64,000 nucleotides of DNA from Eudorina sp. 2006-703-Eu-15 (taxonomy: Eukaryota; Chlorophyta; Chlorophyceae; Chlamydomonadales; Volvocaceae), in NCBI GenBank assembly GCA_003117195.1, contig BDSI01000019.1, forward strand, positions 1,054,001 through 1,118,000. Reading direction: 5' to 3'. Below, in pieces: positions 25,201 to 36,318 of the stretch. Under the pieces are notes generated by a model, which saw only the letters and a list, made by a program, of their open reading frames with translations, searched no databases and was not told the DNA's origin. Numbering within the stretch: the first letter of the stretch is position 1; every line of letters begins with the position of its first letter. The position numbers were made by a program, and so were the translations under genes.

Positions 25201-26011
25201 TCTTCGTGCACGGCCTGTACCTGGAGGGGGCCGCCTGGGACCGCACCGGCGGCTGCCTGGAGGAGCAGGCGCCCAAGCAGCTGCACTGCGCGGCGCCGCC
25301 CATCTGGTTCAAACCCGTCAAGCTGACCGACCTCAGGTGCGGCCGCCGGGTGGGACACCCTAACGGATGGACGGACGGACGGACGGATGGACTCGCGGGT
25401 CGGACCCCCAGGAGAGGCGGTGGGGGGGAGGCGGAGGAGGGGGGCTGGTGAAGGACCCCCAGGAGAGGCGGTGGGGGGGAAGGCGGAGGAGGGGGGCTGG
25501 TGAAGGACCCCCAGGAGAGGCGGTGGGCAGCACGCAAAGAGCGACCGCGGCAGCAGCCATGTGGGTGATGCCATGCGGGGCAATGACACCGCAGCACATC
25601 GTACCGGGAAGCCAAGGGCCGCACTCCCACTTCTGACCAACCACCCAATTTGCGCGGCGGACCTGCCGTCCCAACCGCTGCAATGTCCCCACCGCAGCCG
25701 AGCCCCGCGCCATCCATCCAACCACGCGCCCCCTCCATCTCCCTCCCCCCACCCCTGTGGCCCCCTCCCCTCCTGCCCCCCCCCGCCGCCCCTCTCCCCT
25801 CCTCAGGCCCACCGCCTCGTACGACTGCCCGGTGTACCGCACCGCCGACCGTCGCGGCGTGCTGGCCACCACCGGCCACTCGACCAACTTCCTGATGACG
25901 GTGGGGCTGCCCCTGGGGGTGTCCCCCGCCACCCCCGCCGCCACACTGCAGCAGATGACGGATCACTGGACACTGCGAGGGGTGTGCATGCTGGTGTCGC
26001 TGCCCGAGTAG
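281..26011 (+). CDS. Inner-arm axonemal dynein heavy chain, 3' part (DNAH3/7/12-like)
   Basis: ATP-driven minus-end microtubule motor of the ciliary inner arm; partial, because the tail, linker, AAA1 and most of AAA2 lie upstream. I read 46 exons: 281-570, 993-1236, 1612-1789, 2416-2481, 2863-2961, 3365-3463, 4006-4097, 4303-4429, 4766-4911, 5435-5733, 6074-6363, 6946-7113, 7575-7807, 8300-8373, 8691-8737, 9038-9184, 9345-9407, 9588-9665, 10084-10221, 10600-10741, 11065-11180, 11580-11702, 12031-12195, 12585-12772, 13080-13212, 13670-13774, 13941-13991, 14590-14847, 14989-15228, 15687-15734, 15881-16007, 16299-16602, 17061-17268, 17616-17728, 17843-18098, 18380-18552, 19030-19451, 20379-20511, 20978-21223, 21876-21957, 22602-22820, 23400-23561, 23738-23896, 24443-24511, 25164-25336, 25807-26011 (TAG). 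Phases agree throughout, giving 2,498 residues. Signature strings [42 protein letters not shown] and [13 protein letters not shown] match monomeric axonemal inner-arm dyneins rather than outer-arm or cytoplasmic ones. Which Chlamydomonas DHC is orthologous cannot be decided by eye. Confidence 0.95.
1612..4911 (+). other. Dynein AAA3 module
   Basis: Exons 3-9 of the dynein encode the third AAA+ unit. Walker A is GPTGTGKS, near 1,632-1,655. Walker B is [11 protein letters not shown] in the small exon 2416-2481. The following exons carry [20 protein letters not shown] and [20 protein letters not shown], the conserved sensor region. Both nucleotide-binding motifs are intact, so AAA3 should bind and probably hydrolyse ATP, its usual regulatory role in dyneins. 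Confidence 0.9.
5354..5405. repeat. (AC)n microsatellite
   Basis: About 25 AC units in a dynein intron, about 30 bases upstream of the acceptor of the 5435 exon. Confidence 0.97.
6074..8373 (+). other. Dynein AAA4 module
   Basis: Exons 11-14. The P-loop reads GVGGSGRQS, with Arg in place of Lys, which is the normal dynein AAA4 form. The Walker B region is VFLFGDSQ followed by [13 protein letters not shown]. This is followed by VPNLFPHEE and the [18 protein letters not shown] helix typical of AAA4. The exon just before it (5435-5733) carries a Glu-rich then Gly/Arg-rich insertion not expected in the family. Confidence 0.9.
7853..7920. repeat. About 23-bp G-rich tandem repeat, 3 copies
   Basis: Unit begins GATGGGTGGTAGGAGAGGGG. 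It lies in a dynein intron just after the donor at 7,808. Confidence 0.85.
9038..12772 (+). other. Dynein stalk (CC1, microtubule-binding domain, CC2)
   Basis: Coiled-coil 1 runs through exons 9345-9407, 9588-9665 and 10084-10221, with heptad-like segments such as [18 protein letters not shown]. The microtubule-binding head spans 10600-11702 and includes [30 protein letters not shown] and [15 protein letters not shown]. Coiled-coil 2 spans 12031-12772 and ends at [20 protein letters not shown], which leads into AAA5. The order and approximate lengths agree with inner-arm heavy chains. Confidence 0.88.
13253..13295. repeat. (GT)n microsatellite
   Basis: About 21 GT units about 40 bases after the donor of the dynein exon ending at 13,212. 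Confidence 0.97.
14211..14277. repeat. (CCA)n trinucleotide repeat
   Basis: Near-perfect CAC triplets with a few substitutions, within the 598-base dynein intron between 13,992 and 14,589. Confidence 0.95.
19612..20209. repeat. G-rich minisatellite array in dynein intron
   Basis: About 590 bases built from two interleaved units: a 13-base unit GGGGTGGTGGTGT and a longer unit carrying GAGCAGGGTGGCGT. It fills most of the intron between the exons ending at 19,451 and starting at 20,379. The G-rich strand is the transcribed RNA's sense strand, so runs of GGG and GG could form G-quadruplexes in the pre-mRNA. Confidence 0.96.
22018..22043 (+). other. 18-bp perfect palindrome followed by T7
   Basis: GCGGAGGGCGCCCTCCGC is its own reverse complement and is followed by CTTTTTTT, inside the dynein intron 21,958-22,601. 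It looks like a hairpin plus T-run. Whether it acts as a terminator is not shown. Confidence 0.6.
22889..22951. repeat. TGATTGACACTGT, three copies
   Basis: Three copies of a 13-base unit are spaced 20-30 bases apart in the intron 22,821-23,399. The same intron also carries two copies of GACCCATGGGTC and one near-copy. Confidence 0.8.
24358..24401 (+). repeat. 44-bp repeat, copy 1 (inverted relative to 26,674)
   Basis: Begins GGGTCGCGTATTGACTCC and ends CGGTTCCCCAATCC. The reverse complement recurs at 26,674-26,717 with one mismatch seen by eye. It sits in a dynein intron. Confidence 0.85.
25402..25527. repeat. About 51-bp tandem repeat, 2.5 copies
   Basis: Units begin GGACCCCCAGGAGAGGCGGT at 25,402, 25,453 and about 25,505. 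They follow a short ACGG tetranucleotide run in the intron before the last dynein exon. Confidence 0.9.
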
Positions 26012-26137
26012 GGTGCGGCGCACGCGGTGGGCTGGGGTGGGATGGCGGTGGGATGGGGTGGCGGTGGGGCGTTTAGTGTAGAAGGCTGCGGGCCTGGAGC
26101 TGGGTGCCAGAGGGAACTCTCGGGAGGGCAGTTCCCG

Positions 26138-26174
<37 letters not shown>
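26138..26174. repeat. (GGCT)n tetranucleotide repeat
   Basis: About nine units, just downstream of a GGGAACT/AGTTCCC inverted repeat, about 130 bases past the dynein stop codon. Confidence 0.95.
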
Positions 26175-26175
<1 letters not shown>

Positions 26176-26673
26176 TGTTTGCTGATGACTGGAGAGCAGC
26201 CGTACGTGCGGCTGTCGCTGCACTGGATGGGCGGATGGGGAGGGCAGCGCTGCGAGAGCTCCGTGACTGACTGACTGGCTAACTGGCTGACTGGCGGGAG
26301 TCAGCGGAGGGGAAGGGAAAGGGAGGATAAAGGAGGGAGGGCGGATGGATGCAGGGGTGCATGGAGGATGGGTGGGTGCGTGGCCGCGGAACGGCCCCCC
26401 GAGACCTCCCTCATTCGGGGGTCCCTCCGCATCGGACGCGCAGGCAGGGGTGGAAGCGGAGGACGGTGGAGCCGCGCGGGGATGGTTGCAAGGGCCAAGG
26501 GGGTGATGGCAAGTCGGTCCATATTTTGCGTGTCATGGGAGAACTGAACCGCGTGTGCAATTTGTGTGCATGCGCGCAATCGATGTGCTGCGCCGTGGCC
26601 CAGCCTGCCACCCCTGTTTGCCAGCAGTCCGGCACACGGCCTGGGTTCGGGGGGCCCGGGGGAGGGGAGGTAT

Positions 26674-26717
26674 GGATTGGGGAACCGATACGTGGCACAG
26701 GAGTCAATACGCGACCC
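26674..26717 (-). repeat. 44-bp repeat, copy 2
   Basis: Reverse complement of 24,358-24,401 with one visible mismatch. Found in the spacer after dynein. Confidence 0.85.
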
Positions 26718-28787
26718 GGGGGAGGGGAGGGGAGGGGGGTGTCGGGATGAAGGGGCGGATGTGGGCGCAAAACCTTAACCGCGGTTCCTGACGTAACGTA
26801 TCGGTGACTCGTATGGGTGAGGCGGGATCCGGTTGAGAGCACTGCCAGGCCCCGGGGGAGGGGGGGGGAGGGGGGCAACACGAGGTGGCACACGGTGTGG
26901 GGGGATGAACCTGGGGCAGCCGGGGGGGAGGATGTTGCCGCTGCCGCTGCTGCTGCTGCTGCTGTTGGTGGGGTCAGGTCACCTGACGGGGTAGGGGATA
27001 CCGGTCCTGGGTGGCGGGAGGGGGTGTTTGCTGCGGATGTGAGTTCTGGTTCTTGAAGCTTGAAGCGGGCCAGGAACTGAGGACGCGCGGATGTGATACG
27101 GTAGCATATCATGTATGTATGTGTGTGTGTGTGTGTGTGTCGTTGTGGACAGTGGATAGATAAAAGTCTGTGTGTATAGGCTTATGTGTGTGCTGTGTGG
27201 ACTATTTGTTGGCTTGGGAAGCAACCGGAGAGGTTCTACGGCTGGTTCTGTGTCGAGTGCGCATCTTGCACGCGGGCGCGGCTGGTGTCCCCGTGTCCCC
27301 ATAATCTATTACGATATACTGCAGGTGGGTGGGTGGGTATGAGTGGCGTGATACAATAGAACGTGTGCGGTGCGGTGCGGGGTGATGTGATGTGTCATAG
27401 CGTGGGGGGCCGCGAGGTGTCGGTCGGTCGGTCCTCCAAGCAGCCCCCCTTGATAGGCATGTGGGGCAGCAACCCCACCCCACCTCACAATACCACACCC
27501 CGTCGTACTAAGCTGAACTGCATTCGCAAGACTTGGCACGCCAGGCCGCTGGCTCGCTGGCTGCCTCGTCGCTCCCGGCCGGGGGATCATCGGCGCGCGA
27601 CTGACTGTGGCAGGACGCGTGCACCGCCGTGTCAGACGTCCGCGACTGCCTGCCAAACGAAGCAGATGCCGTACTGCGCCGTACACCCATACCGCTGGTG
27701 TGAGCCCTTCATCGGGGGCTGTCGAGCTTGCCGTACAAAGGTATAAAACACGTAATCGTAGGCTGTGGCTGGATGGCTGTGTGGCGGCAGGCACAGATAT
27801 AACCCTCTGGTGCCACTCGGAACTATACGATGAAGACATAGAGCCCAGGCTGGTTGTGGCTGATGCATCGGGCTCTGTGTCTCGGAGATCCGTGAGCTGA
27901 GGATTAAGGGGCGCGCAGCGGAGCGGCCGGGGTGTATGGCGCTCCTGGGGATAAAGAGCTGTTGTAGGGTGAGTTTGGATTGCCCTTGTCGGTGGGGCCT
28001 GCTGCGGCTGACCCTGGTAAACACCGTTGGTCCCTTCTCGGGGTCCGCTGTAACGTCCATCCATTCATTCATATGAAATTGCGCACTTGCGGGCGGTCAG
28101 GAAGCAGCCCCCACACGTGAAAGAACAATCCGCACAGATCATCGCAGGTCGGATCCACTGGATCCGCACGCCCCCCCGCCCTGCAGCCGCCGCCCCTCGC
28201 AACCTCTTTGAGACGCCGTTGCGGTCGCGCGCGGTTCGCATCCCCTCCTCGGGCTGCTCTGCATCTCCCATCCCAGGAAGACGACCCAGGATGCGCAAGG
28301 ATAAGGTCGGTAGTCCGGAATCGCAGCCATCATTCCGCCGCCGTCCAACAAATCGCGTCCAGCCGCCCGCTCTCCCGCCATGTCGCAGTTCACCCACCTC
28401 CTGCAGTACATCCAGTGCGCCGCCTACAGCTACACACGCACGCACGCACATACATACATACATACGTCGATCAACTAAACCAACCGCCTGCTGTTGAGGC
28501 TTCCAGGTACTTTGCAATTTCACATCCAACAAAAGCGACGCCATCGCAGACTGTGTCCAACATCAACAAGACAACAAACCATCGACCGAGTTATTCTCTA
28601 GGCTACCTCGTCCTTATCAAATGCTCATTAGACCCCCCTCTAATTTAAAACGCTTCCACCCAGCCACGCGGACCCCCCTCCCACTGGTCCATTCGCCATT
28701 TCGCCCAGGCCTGCTCCCCGGGGACTACACCCCGCCCAACCTCCTGCCAGGGTCTGGCGCCCGCTGTGATGCCATCGCTGCCACCAC

Positions 28788-30005
28788 TCAGGCAGCGGCG
28801 GCAGCGCCGTCGCTGCTTTGAGCCGTATGGCCGCCCTCAGTGTGTGACCCCTCCGCCGCAGTGGTGGTGGAGGTCGAGGAGGCGGACGAGGCCGGCGCCT
28901 CCTGTTCAAACCAGTTGAGGATGTCGGTGGTGACTTCGGAGCTGAGCTCGTGGATGGCGAACAGCAGGTTGAGCTCCTCACTGATGGGGCTGGCCTGCGG
29001 GGCGGTGGGGGAGGAAGGGCGTTGGGGGGCAATGGGTGGTTCGGGCGCGCGCCCTTGGTTGAGCGCAAGGGGACAGAGGCCCCTTACGGCCGCCTCCCCC
29101 GTATCCAGGAGAGAGTGCTTCGGCGGTCTTTCCGTTAGGGCTGGGTTAGCAACCCTTGGCCAACGCCGGGCCTAGTCAGATATGTAACGACACACACACA
29201 CTCTTCTGTAAACACACACACCTCCCGCGCGCTCGCGCGCTTCGGACTGCACACATCGAGTACGCCTCTGCGGCCCCAGACGTCCCTCCGGCCCCGATTC
29301 TCGTCGTTTCCGGTCCTGGTTGTTCTCATGCATCTGAAGCGTCTGTCGGGCCGCGCTTCATTCAATTGTCCCACGGCAGAGTCCTCCGCAGACAACACAG
29401 ACACAGCCAGCCAGCCATAGACAGCCAGCCACAGACAGCCCCACACGCACATCGGGCTGCAGCCTCATGCGGTCCAGCCCGGGGACGTTGGCCTCCTGCA
29501 GGATGGCCCTCCAGCCGCCGCGGGGCTGCTTGGAGCGCGGGTTGTACAGCAGGTAGCCCCGCGGGTCGATGTACTCGGCGGACCTGTGGGAGGTGGGGGG
29601 AGGGAGGTGGGAGGAGGGCAGCGTTGGGACGACGATGGGAAGCCTAGGGGGCAAAATCACCCAGGGGCAAAATCAACGAATAATAATCAACTGTGCCGCT
29701 GTGTGGTAGAAGGGGATAAAGAAGAAAACGGCCCAGACACACCCAGCCCGGGTATGGCGGAGACTGGGGGGCCCGCGAGACAGACAGACAAGCAGGCGGG
29801 GAACATGATGGCAGCGGAAGGTGGCTGATAGGCGGCCACCAGGCAATTCCCAGGGGATACGCACGTCAAGGATGTCCTCTAAGGACATGACCTAATCGTG
29901 TTTGTGTTGTTCAGGTTGTGTTGGTGGTTGGGATCTTGGGAACGGTCCCCGAGTACCCTCCGGCCGGGGGTGTGCCCGCGTGAAGCAGACCAGGCACAGA
30001 TCCGC

Positions 30006-30102
<97 letters not shown>

Positions 30103-33100
30103 CCACCAGCCGAGACCAGCTGGCCACGGTCACGAGTACACCCCCCGTGGCCTTGCCGCCCACAATCGCTCTGCGCCTTGCCGCACTCACTTGAGCGCAT
30201 TGAACACCACTCGGCTCGTCTGCTCGTCCACTTCCGGCGCGCAGCGCTGCGCCAGGTACAGCGGCGTCAGCGGCTGCGGCTGGATCCGGATCTCGCGCGT
30301 CGGGACGCCCTGTGGATCCAGAGGCGGTGCCGCACAGCAATCCAGGGTCAGTCCATCCGGCCAGGGGCACAAGTGGGGTACTTCAGTGCGCGCAGGCTAA
30401 CCTTGCGACGCACGCATGGTGCGGTTGGGACCGTTGGGGTTGGGACCGTTGGAACCGTTGGCGGTTAGATGCACGGGCGCGGCTTAATGGCAGCACACTG
30501 GAGGCCAGCGGGCCACCCCCACCCGCCCCTTCCCTCATCCCGAGCCAGTCCTCCAAACCCCACCCATCTACGACCCACCCGCCCACCCGGCCGGCCGGCC
30601 GTCCTCTCAGAACCCCGCCTCCCTCTTCTCCTTCAGCCTCACCCCCTGGCTGAGCTCCCGGAGGTTGAGGGCCACCAGCTGGGCTAGGGTGGTGTCCCGC
30701 TCCATATGCGCGAACAGGGTGGGGGGCCAGGGGACCGAGGGGCTGGCAGCACTGCGGCGGTCGGGGGAGGGGCGAAAGCGTCGAGGCGCGGGGAGGCGTT
30801 GGATGGGCGGAAGGAGTGTGGGCTGGGGCAGGTTGATTTTAGGCGGGCTAGGCTGGCAGGAGGCGGTTTACAAGGGTTTAGGCTAGGCCTTATCTCCGGG
30901 TAACCGCGCACTTGTGACCCGGTGCCCGACGTGCCCTTTCCCTCCCCCTTCCCTCACCCACGCGGCCTTTGCCACCGCCGCACCTGTAGCGCGAGAGCAC
31001 CCCCGGCGGCCCGCCCATGATCTGCACCGCCAGGCCCTTGAAGCGGCCGGGCATGACGAGCGGCAGCTGCAGCACGAAGGCGCCGCCCGAGGACGCCCCC
31101 AGCGCGAACAGCGGCAGGGAGGCCAGACCCTCCCGGGGCAGCAGGGTGTCGAGCACCTTACGGACCTGGGGGGGGGGCGACGGGGGCCGGAAGGAGGGGG
31201 GTGAGGTGACGTCCGATCAAGGGGGGGTATAGGAAATTGGTGGGCATATTCAAAAACTGCGCTGCTGCTGCCGCCCAGAGCAAAAGTCCGGTGAAACATC
31301 AACTGTACCAGGATCACCCTGGGCACCGGGGGGGGAGGTTGAGGTGAGGTGACGTCCGATCCAGAGGGGAGGAGAGGAGGAGGGTACACGAACGACAACA
31401 ACGGGGAGGGTAGAGCGGCCATTGTAACACACACGGGAGATCGCGGTGGAAGACCATTCGGCGGCGGGAGTGGACTTCACCATGTTGGAATGCGCACCCA
31501 AAGGGGCATTGAAGAAAGCGCGCCATGTGGAGATACAAGGGAGGGGGAAGGGGGACGTCGAGCACAGGACGGGGCAGCAGGAAGCGCAGAGCTGCTGCTG
31601 TGATCCCATGGCTGGTAAGTCCCCCTTCCATTTCCGGTTTTCAACCCCCTCCTCATTGCCCCCTGCAAGAGATGGCTGCGCTCCTCAAGCAGCCCCTCGG
31701 GGAGGTGCCCACTGCCTAGGGGACCTCATGCTGCCCGCGTGCACCACCACCAGCTTCCCATTCCGCCCCTATCCGCTCCCTCGGCCCCTCCCCCCCCCCG
31801 GAGTGGGTCCCACCCGCATCCAGTCTCGATCCACACTCTCTTCCTCCGCATCCGCCACTTCACCGCCAATCCTGGACTGCCAGCATCTGCAGGGGCCCGG
31901 GCAGAGGGAGGATCGGGACAGCGAGGAGGGGGAGGTCGGTCCGGAAGCTTAGGCGGCCGCAGACGGGGGCCCTGGAGTCTCCCCTCCGCGCCGCTGGAGC
32001 ACGCCCCACCCATCCACCCACCCACCCACGCACCCACCTGGAGCCCTGTCGGGCGGAGGACGACACGGCCACCACCGTGTACCCCCTCAGCAGGCAGTGC
32101 AGCGTCACGTTCATCTCCTCGGGGAGGCCTGGGAGGAACGGGGAGGAGCGAGAGCAAGAGCAAGAGCAGGAGCCGGGAAGGGTTTAGGAAATTGGTAGAC
32201 ATTAGCAGGGAAGAGAAGGGGATCACGGATTGGCAGGAGGTGCAACGTGCTGCGCTGACTGCTCCAGGTAGGGACGCGACATCGGCGGGGCAGTGGGAAT
32301 GCGCGTTGGGTGGATGAGGCGTGGTTGGGGAGAGGGGAACAGACAGAGCATGGGGGAACGCGCGGCGGGGCGCGCAGATGCGTCGCGCCGTAGGACGCGT
32401 TCCAGAGAGGGCGGTTTGGGACTTCGTGCGCGGTTGTGGGGGCATTGGGTGACGTGGCTGCGCTTTTCCCGACGAGCCGCTAGCGCACCAATGCACTTGG
32501 GGCAGGACGCCGAAGAGGGCCACCAGTCGACCGCGCCATGGTTACAGCCATGCGCGATGAACATGACGCCGAGACGGGGACTGAACGGCGGGGGCAGCTG
32601 CCACACAGCTTCCACGCCGTCAACTTCCTGGTCGGGTGAAAAAGGGGTGCGGGGTGGATGCGCAAACAGCGCGGTCCGCACGCTGAAAGGCAGGGCTCCT
32701 GACACAATCAGGCATACAAATCGGCGCATTTTGCACCCAGGTGAGACATATACATTTCCGCAGATGCTTGACGACGTGCAGAGATGGGGTCCAAGAGCGC
32801 CCAGGTTCCGAAGCGCGCCAATGCTCGTGCGAAACCGACTTGCCTCGTACTTTCCGGCCGCCAGCAGCTGCATTGATTTCGACAGCACAGATTGTGCTGT
32901 TGTGCCACCCGCAGCTAGACTGTTGGGCATAGGTGTGAGTTGAGACAAGTCGTCGTCGACTGCCCTGGCGAAACCGCCACCGGGGCGTTCTCCTTTGCCG
33001 CCTTTCTTAGACTTGCCAACATTTTTAGGCTCCCCCGTTACAGGACGAAAATGCTTTGAGGCCAAGGACCCTAAATTAAGTCCAAGGAGCACGAGCAGCC

Positions 33101-33152
33101 CGGCCGCAATGTAGTAGCTTGGCCTGTGTTTCAACATTTGTAATTTGATCAT
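28788..33152 (-). CDS. Membrane-anchored alpha/beta-hydrolase-fold protein
   Basis: Nine exons on the minus strand, 5' to 3': 33152 to about 32754, 32627-32489, 32128-32038, 31886-31814, 31165-30984, 30742-30643, 30309-30191, 29583-29451, 28994-28788 (TGA). Frames join exactly to 480 residues. The N-terminus has a signal-anchor helix (roughly residues 12-32, YYIAAGLLVLLGLNLGSLA) followed by a Lys/Gly-rich stretch. The core has GVMFIAHGCNHGAVDWW, then CPKCIGLPEEM, then GYTVVAVSSSARQGSRCW. The nucleophile elbow is GASSGG in LPLFALGASSGGAFVLQLPL. This order (HGCN, CP.C.GLPEE, SS..CW, ALGASSGG) is that of a plant/algal alpha/beta-hydrolase family of unknown substrate. The acid and histidine of a triad cannot be assigned with confidence. 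The tail is Ser/Thr/Ala-rich. The end of the first exon is the least certain boundary. Confidence 0.82.
30009..30099. repeat. (AC)n microsatellite, about 45 units
   Basis: Uninterrupted AC tract in the intron between hydrolase exons 7 and 8. Confidence 0.98.
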
Positions 33153-35097
33153 GATCTGGTTACACCGTGGGTTTATGACCTCCTTGCCTCAGCTGAGTCA
33201 ACTAAGCCGTTGTAATGCAACCGTTACGTGAAACGAGCTTTTTAAAACGGAACATGGAGAGGTCAACTGATTTTTCTTCCTGGTAGGAGCCTTCAGGCCT
33301 GACATTCTTCGCCCATGCATCGGCCTCCCAGCTGCGCCCAGGAGCGGAGAACCGGTGCCCATCGAGTAGGCCGGCTCCAGTCTTGGCGAATCACAGTCTT
33401 TGGCGAATCAGACCAGGCCAACCGATATTGCAACAATTTGCTATTCAACCCGCAACTGGCCCATAGCCATGCCAGGACGGCGTCGCCGAGGTGACCCAAA
33501 CCCGCGCAGCGCTCAACGGTGCACACCGGGTGCCCGCCCTGTCCCCCGGGGCGTCTAGCCGTGGGTACATGTCTCAAGTCGTCGAATTAGGCCCAGGCCC
33601 AGGTTTGTCCCTGCTGTACAGGCCACGTGTGCCGTCACCCGCAGACCCCGTTCGGTACTCAGCTGCAGGCGGGCGCCGCGCCACGCCGCAGACACATCGG
33701 CGTCAGCCTCACGAATGCCACAACAATGTTTTGCAATGTAAACGATAAGGAGGCTGCGGCTGTCGTCGATGACCTGCGCGGTCCTCGTTAATCAAACAAA
33801 AAATTGACGACGGACGCAACCCATTCCGGAATTTCTCATGCGACCTGCTTGGCGGTAGTCCTGCTTGGTCTCAACCAGCAGGACAGTGCCGTACAGGAGG
33901 TCCTTCCTGCTGCGGGGGAGAGCCAAGAGCGAGAGGGGTGGAAGGGGTCGGGGTAGCACGCATCGCGATCACCGTCCTGGTGGGGAGGTCGCGTTGTGAA
34001 AGAGCCGGGACGCTACGACGCCGCTGCCGTACAGTGCCGTACACCGTACCCAAGATCCGAAACCCAATGGTACAGCACACCCGTCGAACCCGGGCAGCAA
34101 TTAACGGCGCGACGCGATTTTGGATGTCGCTTCAGCGCCAACAAGCGCCGCCAGGGAGGGGCCGTCCTCCTTTCCAGGCGAATCCAAACCACGAAACGCC
34201 GCATCCGGCCGGAGTCTCCTCAAAACCCGACAGGCCTTTGCCGATCCACCCACGACGCAGGCTGACCCGCGGGTCCTTCCGTACTGTACTGTAGCCTCCC
34301 GACCCTCATGCCTCGGAGCTCCGCCCACGGTCCAGGACGCAACTCGACCGCGGACCTAAGCTCTCGGAGAGACGGCCGCCATCCCGCCACCTTACCCCCC
34401 CCCCCAATCACCGCCATCACCCCCATGACCGCACCGCGGAGCCGCACCCAGCTGCACACCTCTTGAGTCTTAACGACATACCGCCCGGGACTGCACTTGC
34501 CGTCCTACACACACACACGTGTGCCCAAGCCCAAGTAACGTCCCTCCGCGGCCTCTCCGTGCGTCTCGCCTAGACCGGCAGCATCAGTCCCACCGCAACA
34601 CATCGATCGCATCCTCCCTCAACCGTGTGTCTGGGCTGTTTCTTTTTAACCTCCCTCAACCCCCAGTCCCTCACCCCGCAGACGGCGAAAGCGGGCTGCC
34701 CTGTCAACGCCAGCGGCCGACGCGGAGTTGGGCCGTCAAGGGGGTCCTTGCAGCCGTGCGCCCCAGTCCCCGACCTCCCGTTTGCTGAGGCCCCCCCGAA
34801 GCCCGTCGCGAGCTGCTGAGGGCCGCCGGGCGCCCACGTCTTCCGGCTTCAAGCCGCTGCGGGGGGGGGGGATTCGACCAATCCGGACCAGAGCCCCCCG
34901 CACCACCCCTCCCCTCGCAGGGCCCGCTGCGGCCCCCGCCGCACGTGACCCCCCCCCCTCACAAATCGGGTTCCCAACCGCCCAAAGCAAACTCCCGGAA
35001 CCCAAATCCAGGACCCGGATTCAAGCTACGGGGGTCCGGTCGGGGCGCCGGGCAGGGTCCGGCAGGATCCAGCAGGATCCAGCAGGATCCAACAGGG
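33153..35097. other. Spacer with one coding-like minus-strand segment
   Basis: Mostly without recognisable genes. One minus-strand stretch at about 33,790-33,915 follows a CCCCCGCAG acceptor-like site and reads RKDLLYGTVLLVETKQDYRQ before ending at an in-frame stop. It could be a terminal exon of an unidentified gene or a remnant. A BamHI-like cluster (GGATCCAGCA, four imperfect copies at 35,059-35,095) lies just past the stop of the next gene. Confidence 0.35.
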
Positions 35098-35353
35098 TCA
35101 CCCGGGCGGGCCGAGCAGATCCTTCAACTTCAGGTCGCTGGGTGCCGTACCGGGCGGCTTACTGCTGACGGGGACAATGACGCTGATGTTGGGGACGGCG
35201 GGACTCGGCGCGGCGCCCGGGCTACTCGCGCCGGCGCCGCCGCTCGCCGCGCCGCCGGCCCCCTCGGGCGTCCCCGGTATGATGATGTCCAGCTTCAACA
35301 TGGGGGCGGACACCGACAACCCCATGGCGGGCGTCCCGCCGCCGCCCGCCGTC

Positions 35354-35388
<35 letters not shown>

Positions 35389-36318
35389 GGGCTTCGCCAT
35401 TCCCCCGGGCGTCTGCACCATCGGCGGCAGCGGCAGCGGCAGCGGCAGCGGCAGCGCGCCGGGTAGTGCCGTGACGCCGCTCGCAGTGACCGACGGCTGC
35501 GCGGGTTGCGCCCCGCCGGCGCCGCTGCCGGGCGGCAGCGGCAGCGCGGGGATGGGGATGACGCCCAAGGTCCCCAGGTCGATCCCTAGGGGGGCCGTGA
35601 TGTCCGCCAGGGTGAGCCCTGAAGGCGCGGCCGACGGCAGCTGCGGTCGCACTGACGGCATGGCGGGGCTGCCGCTGCTGCTACTGCTACTACTGCTACT
35701 ACTGCTGCTACTGCTGCTGCTGCTACCGCTACTGCTGCTCGCATTGCTCAAATTCTTTATGGTGATGGGCAGCTGCGGCGGCAGGGGCAGAGGTGTGTGA
35801 AACGGCAGCTGTGGCAGCGGCTGAAACTGCAGCTGCGGCTGAAACTGCGGTTGCGGCTGTGGCTGAAACTGCGGCTGTGGCTGAAACTGTGGCTGGAACT
35901 GCAGCTGAAACTGCGGCTTCGCCGTCGGTGACCGTGGCGGCGGTGTCGAACGGAGCTGTCGCCGCCGCCGTCTGTGATTGTGCTGCTGCCCCTGGTGGTG
36001 CTGCTGCTGCTGCTTCGACGGTGCTGCCGCCGCCGTCGAATTGCTCCAGGGAGGACGTCCTGGAAGGTCCGTGTCGCAGTTTCGCTGCTCGCCGCCCCCG
36101 CCATCACCCCCGTAGGCGGCGGCGCCGTCATGTACGGCTGCGGGCCAGCTGGCGCCTGAAGCCGCCGCCGCTCGGTCGCCCGTACCACCCGGTCGGCGAG
36201 GCCGCGCCTGGCCTTGGCCACCACCCGACGCAGGTTCCCTGGAGCCTCCGCCGCCGTTTAAGCTGTGACCGCTTTCCGTCGCAACCGCCGCCGCCGCCGC
36301 CGCCGCTGCCAGCGGCAC
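35098..36318 (-). CDS. Ala/Ser/Gln/Pro-rich protein of unknown function
   Basis: An open minus-strand exon of about 400 codons ending in TGA at 35,098. It contains an N-terminal poly-Ala, a Gly-rich region, a Lys-Gln4-His2 and Arg5 patch, and a PQFQPQ-type repeat (about residues 130-175). A run of about 20 Ser follows, then the ordered-looking segments SGLTLADITAPLGIDLGTLG and MLKLDIIIPGTPEGAG, further poly-Ala, and a C-terminal DLKLKDLLGPPG. The plausible motif content and the tail suggest this strand is coding. The opposite strand is also open because of the composition. No domain is recognised, and a nuclear or scaffold role cannot be inferred from composition alone. Upstream exons probably exist. 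Confidence 0.5.
35660..35935. repeat. Coding microsatellites (Ser tract and PQFQ repeat)
   Basis: A CTG/CTA triplet run at 35,675-35,735 encodes the Ser tract on the minus strand. Imperfect 12- and 18-base GGCTGAAACTGC-type units at 35,800-35,930 encode the PQFQPQ repeat. Confidence 0.85.

Larger units (their letters stand above)
16299..26011 (+). other. Dynein AAA6 and C-terminal domain
   Basis: Exons 32-46. AAA6 contains [53 protein letters not shown] and [18 protein letters not shown]. The C-terminal domain has [58 protein letters not shown] and the terminal [12 protein letters not shown] motif before the stop at 26,009-26,011. Exons 32, 33, 37 and 41 carry Ala/Gly/Ser/Pro-rich insertions in otherwise conserved stretches. 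Confidence 0.88.
26012..28787. other. Convergent spacer, dynein 3'UTR and flank
   Basis: No convincing protein-coding exon on either strand. The region should contain the dynein 3'UTR. The nearest + strand TGTAA, the usual poly(A) signal of chlamydomonadalean algae, that I saw is near 28,048, about 2 kb past the stop; the true cleavage site is uncertain. The spacer also holds a (GGCT)n run, the second copy of a 44-bp inverted repeat, and a GT-rich tract near 27,115-27,140. A GGATCC pair lies at 28,150-28,165. Confidence 0.55.

Noticed and set aside
30009..30099. Open frames through the (AC)n tract
   Set aside because: They are dipeptide artefacts of a microsatellite within a hydrolase intron.
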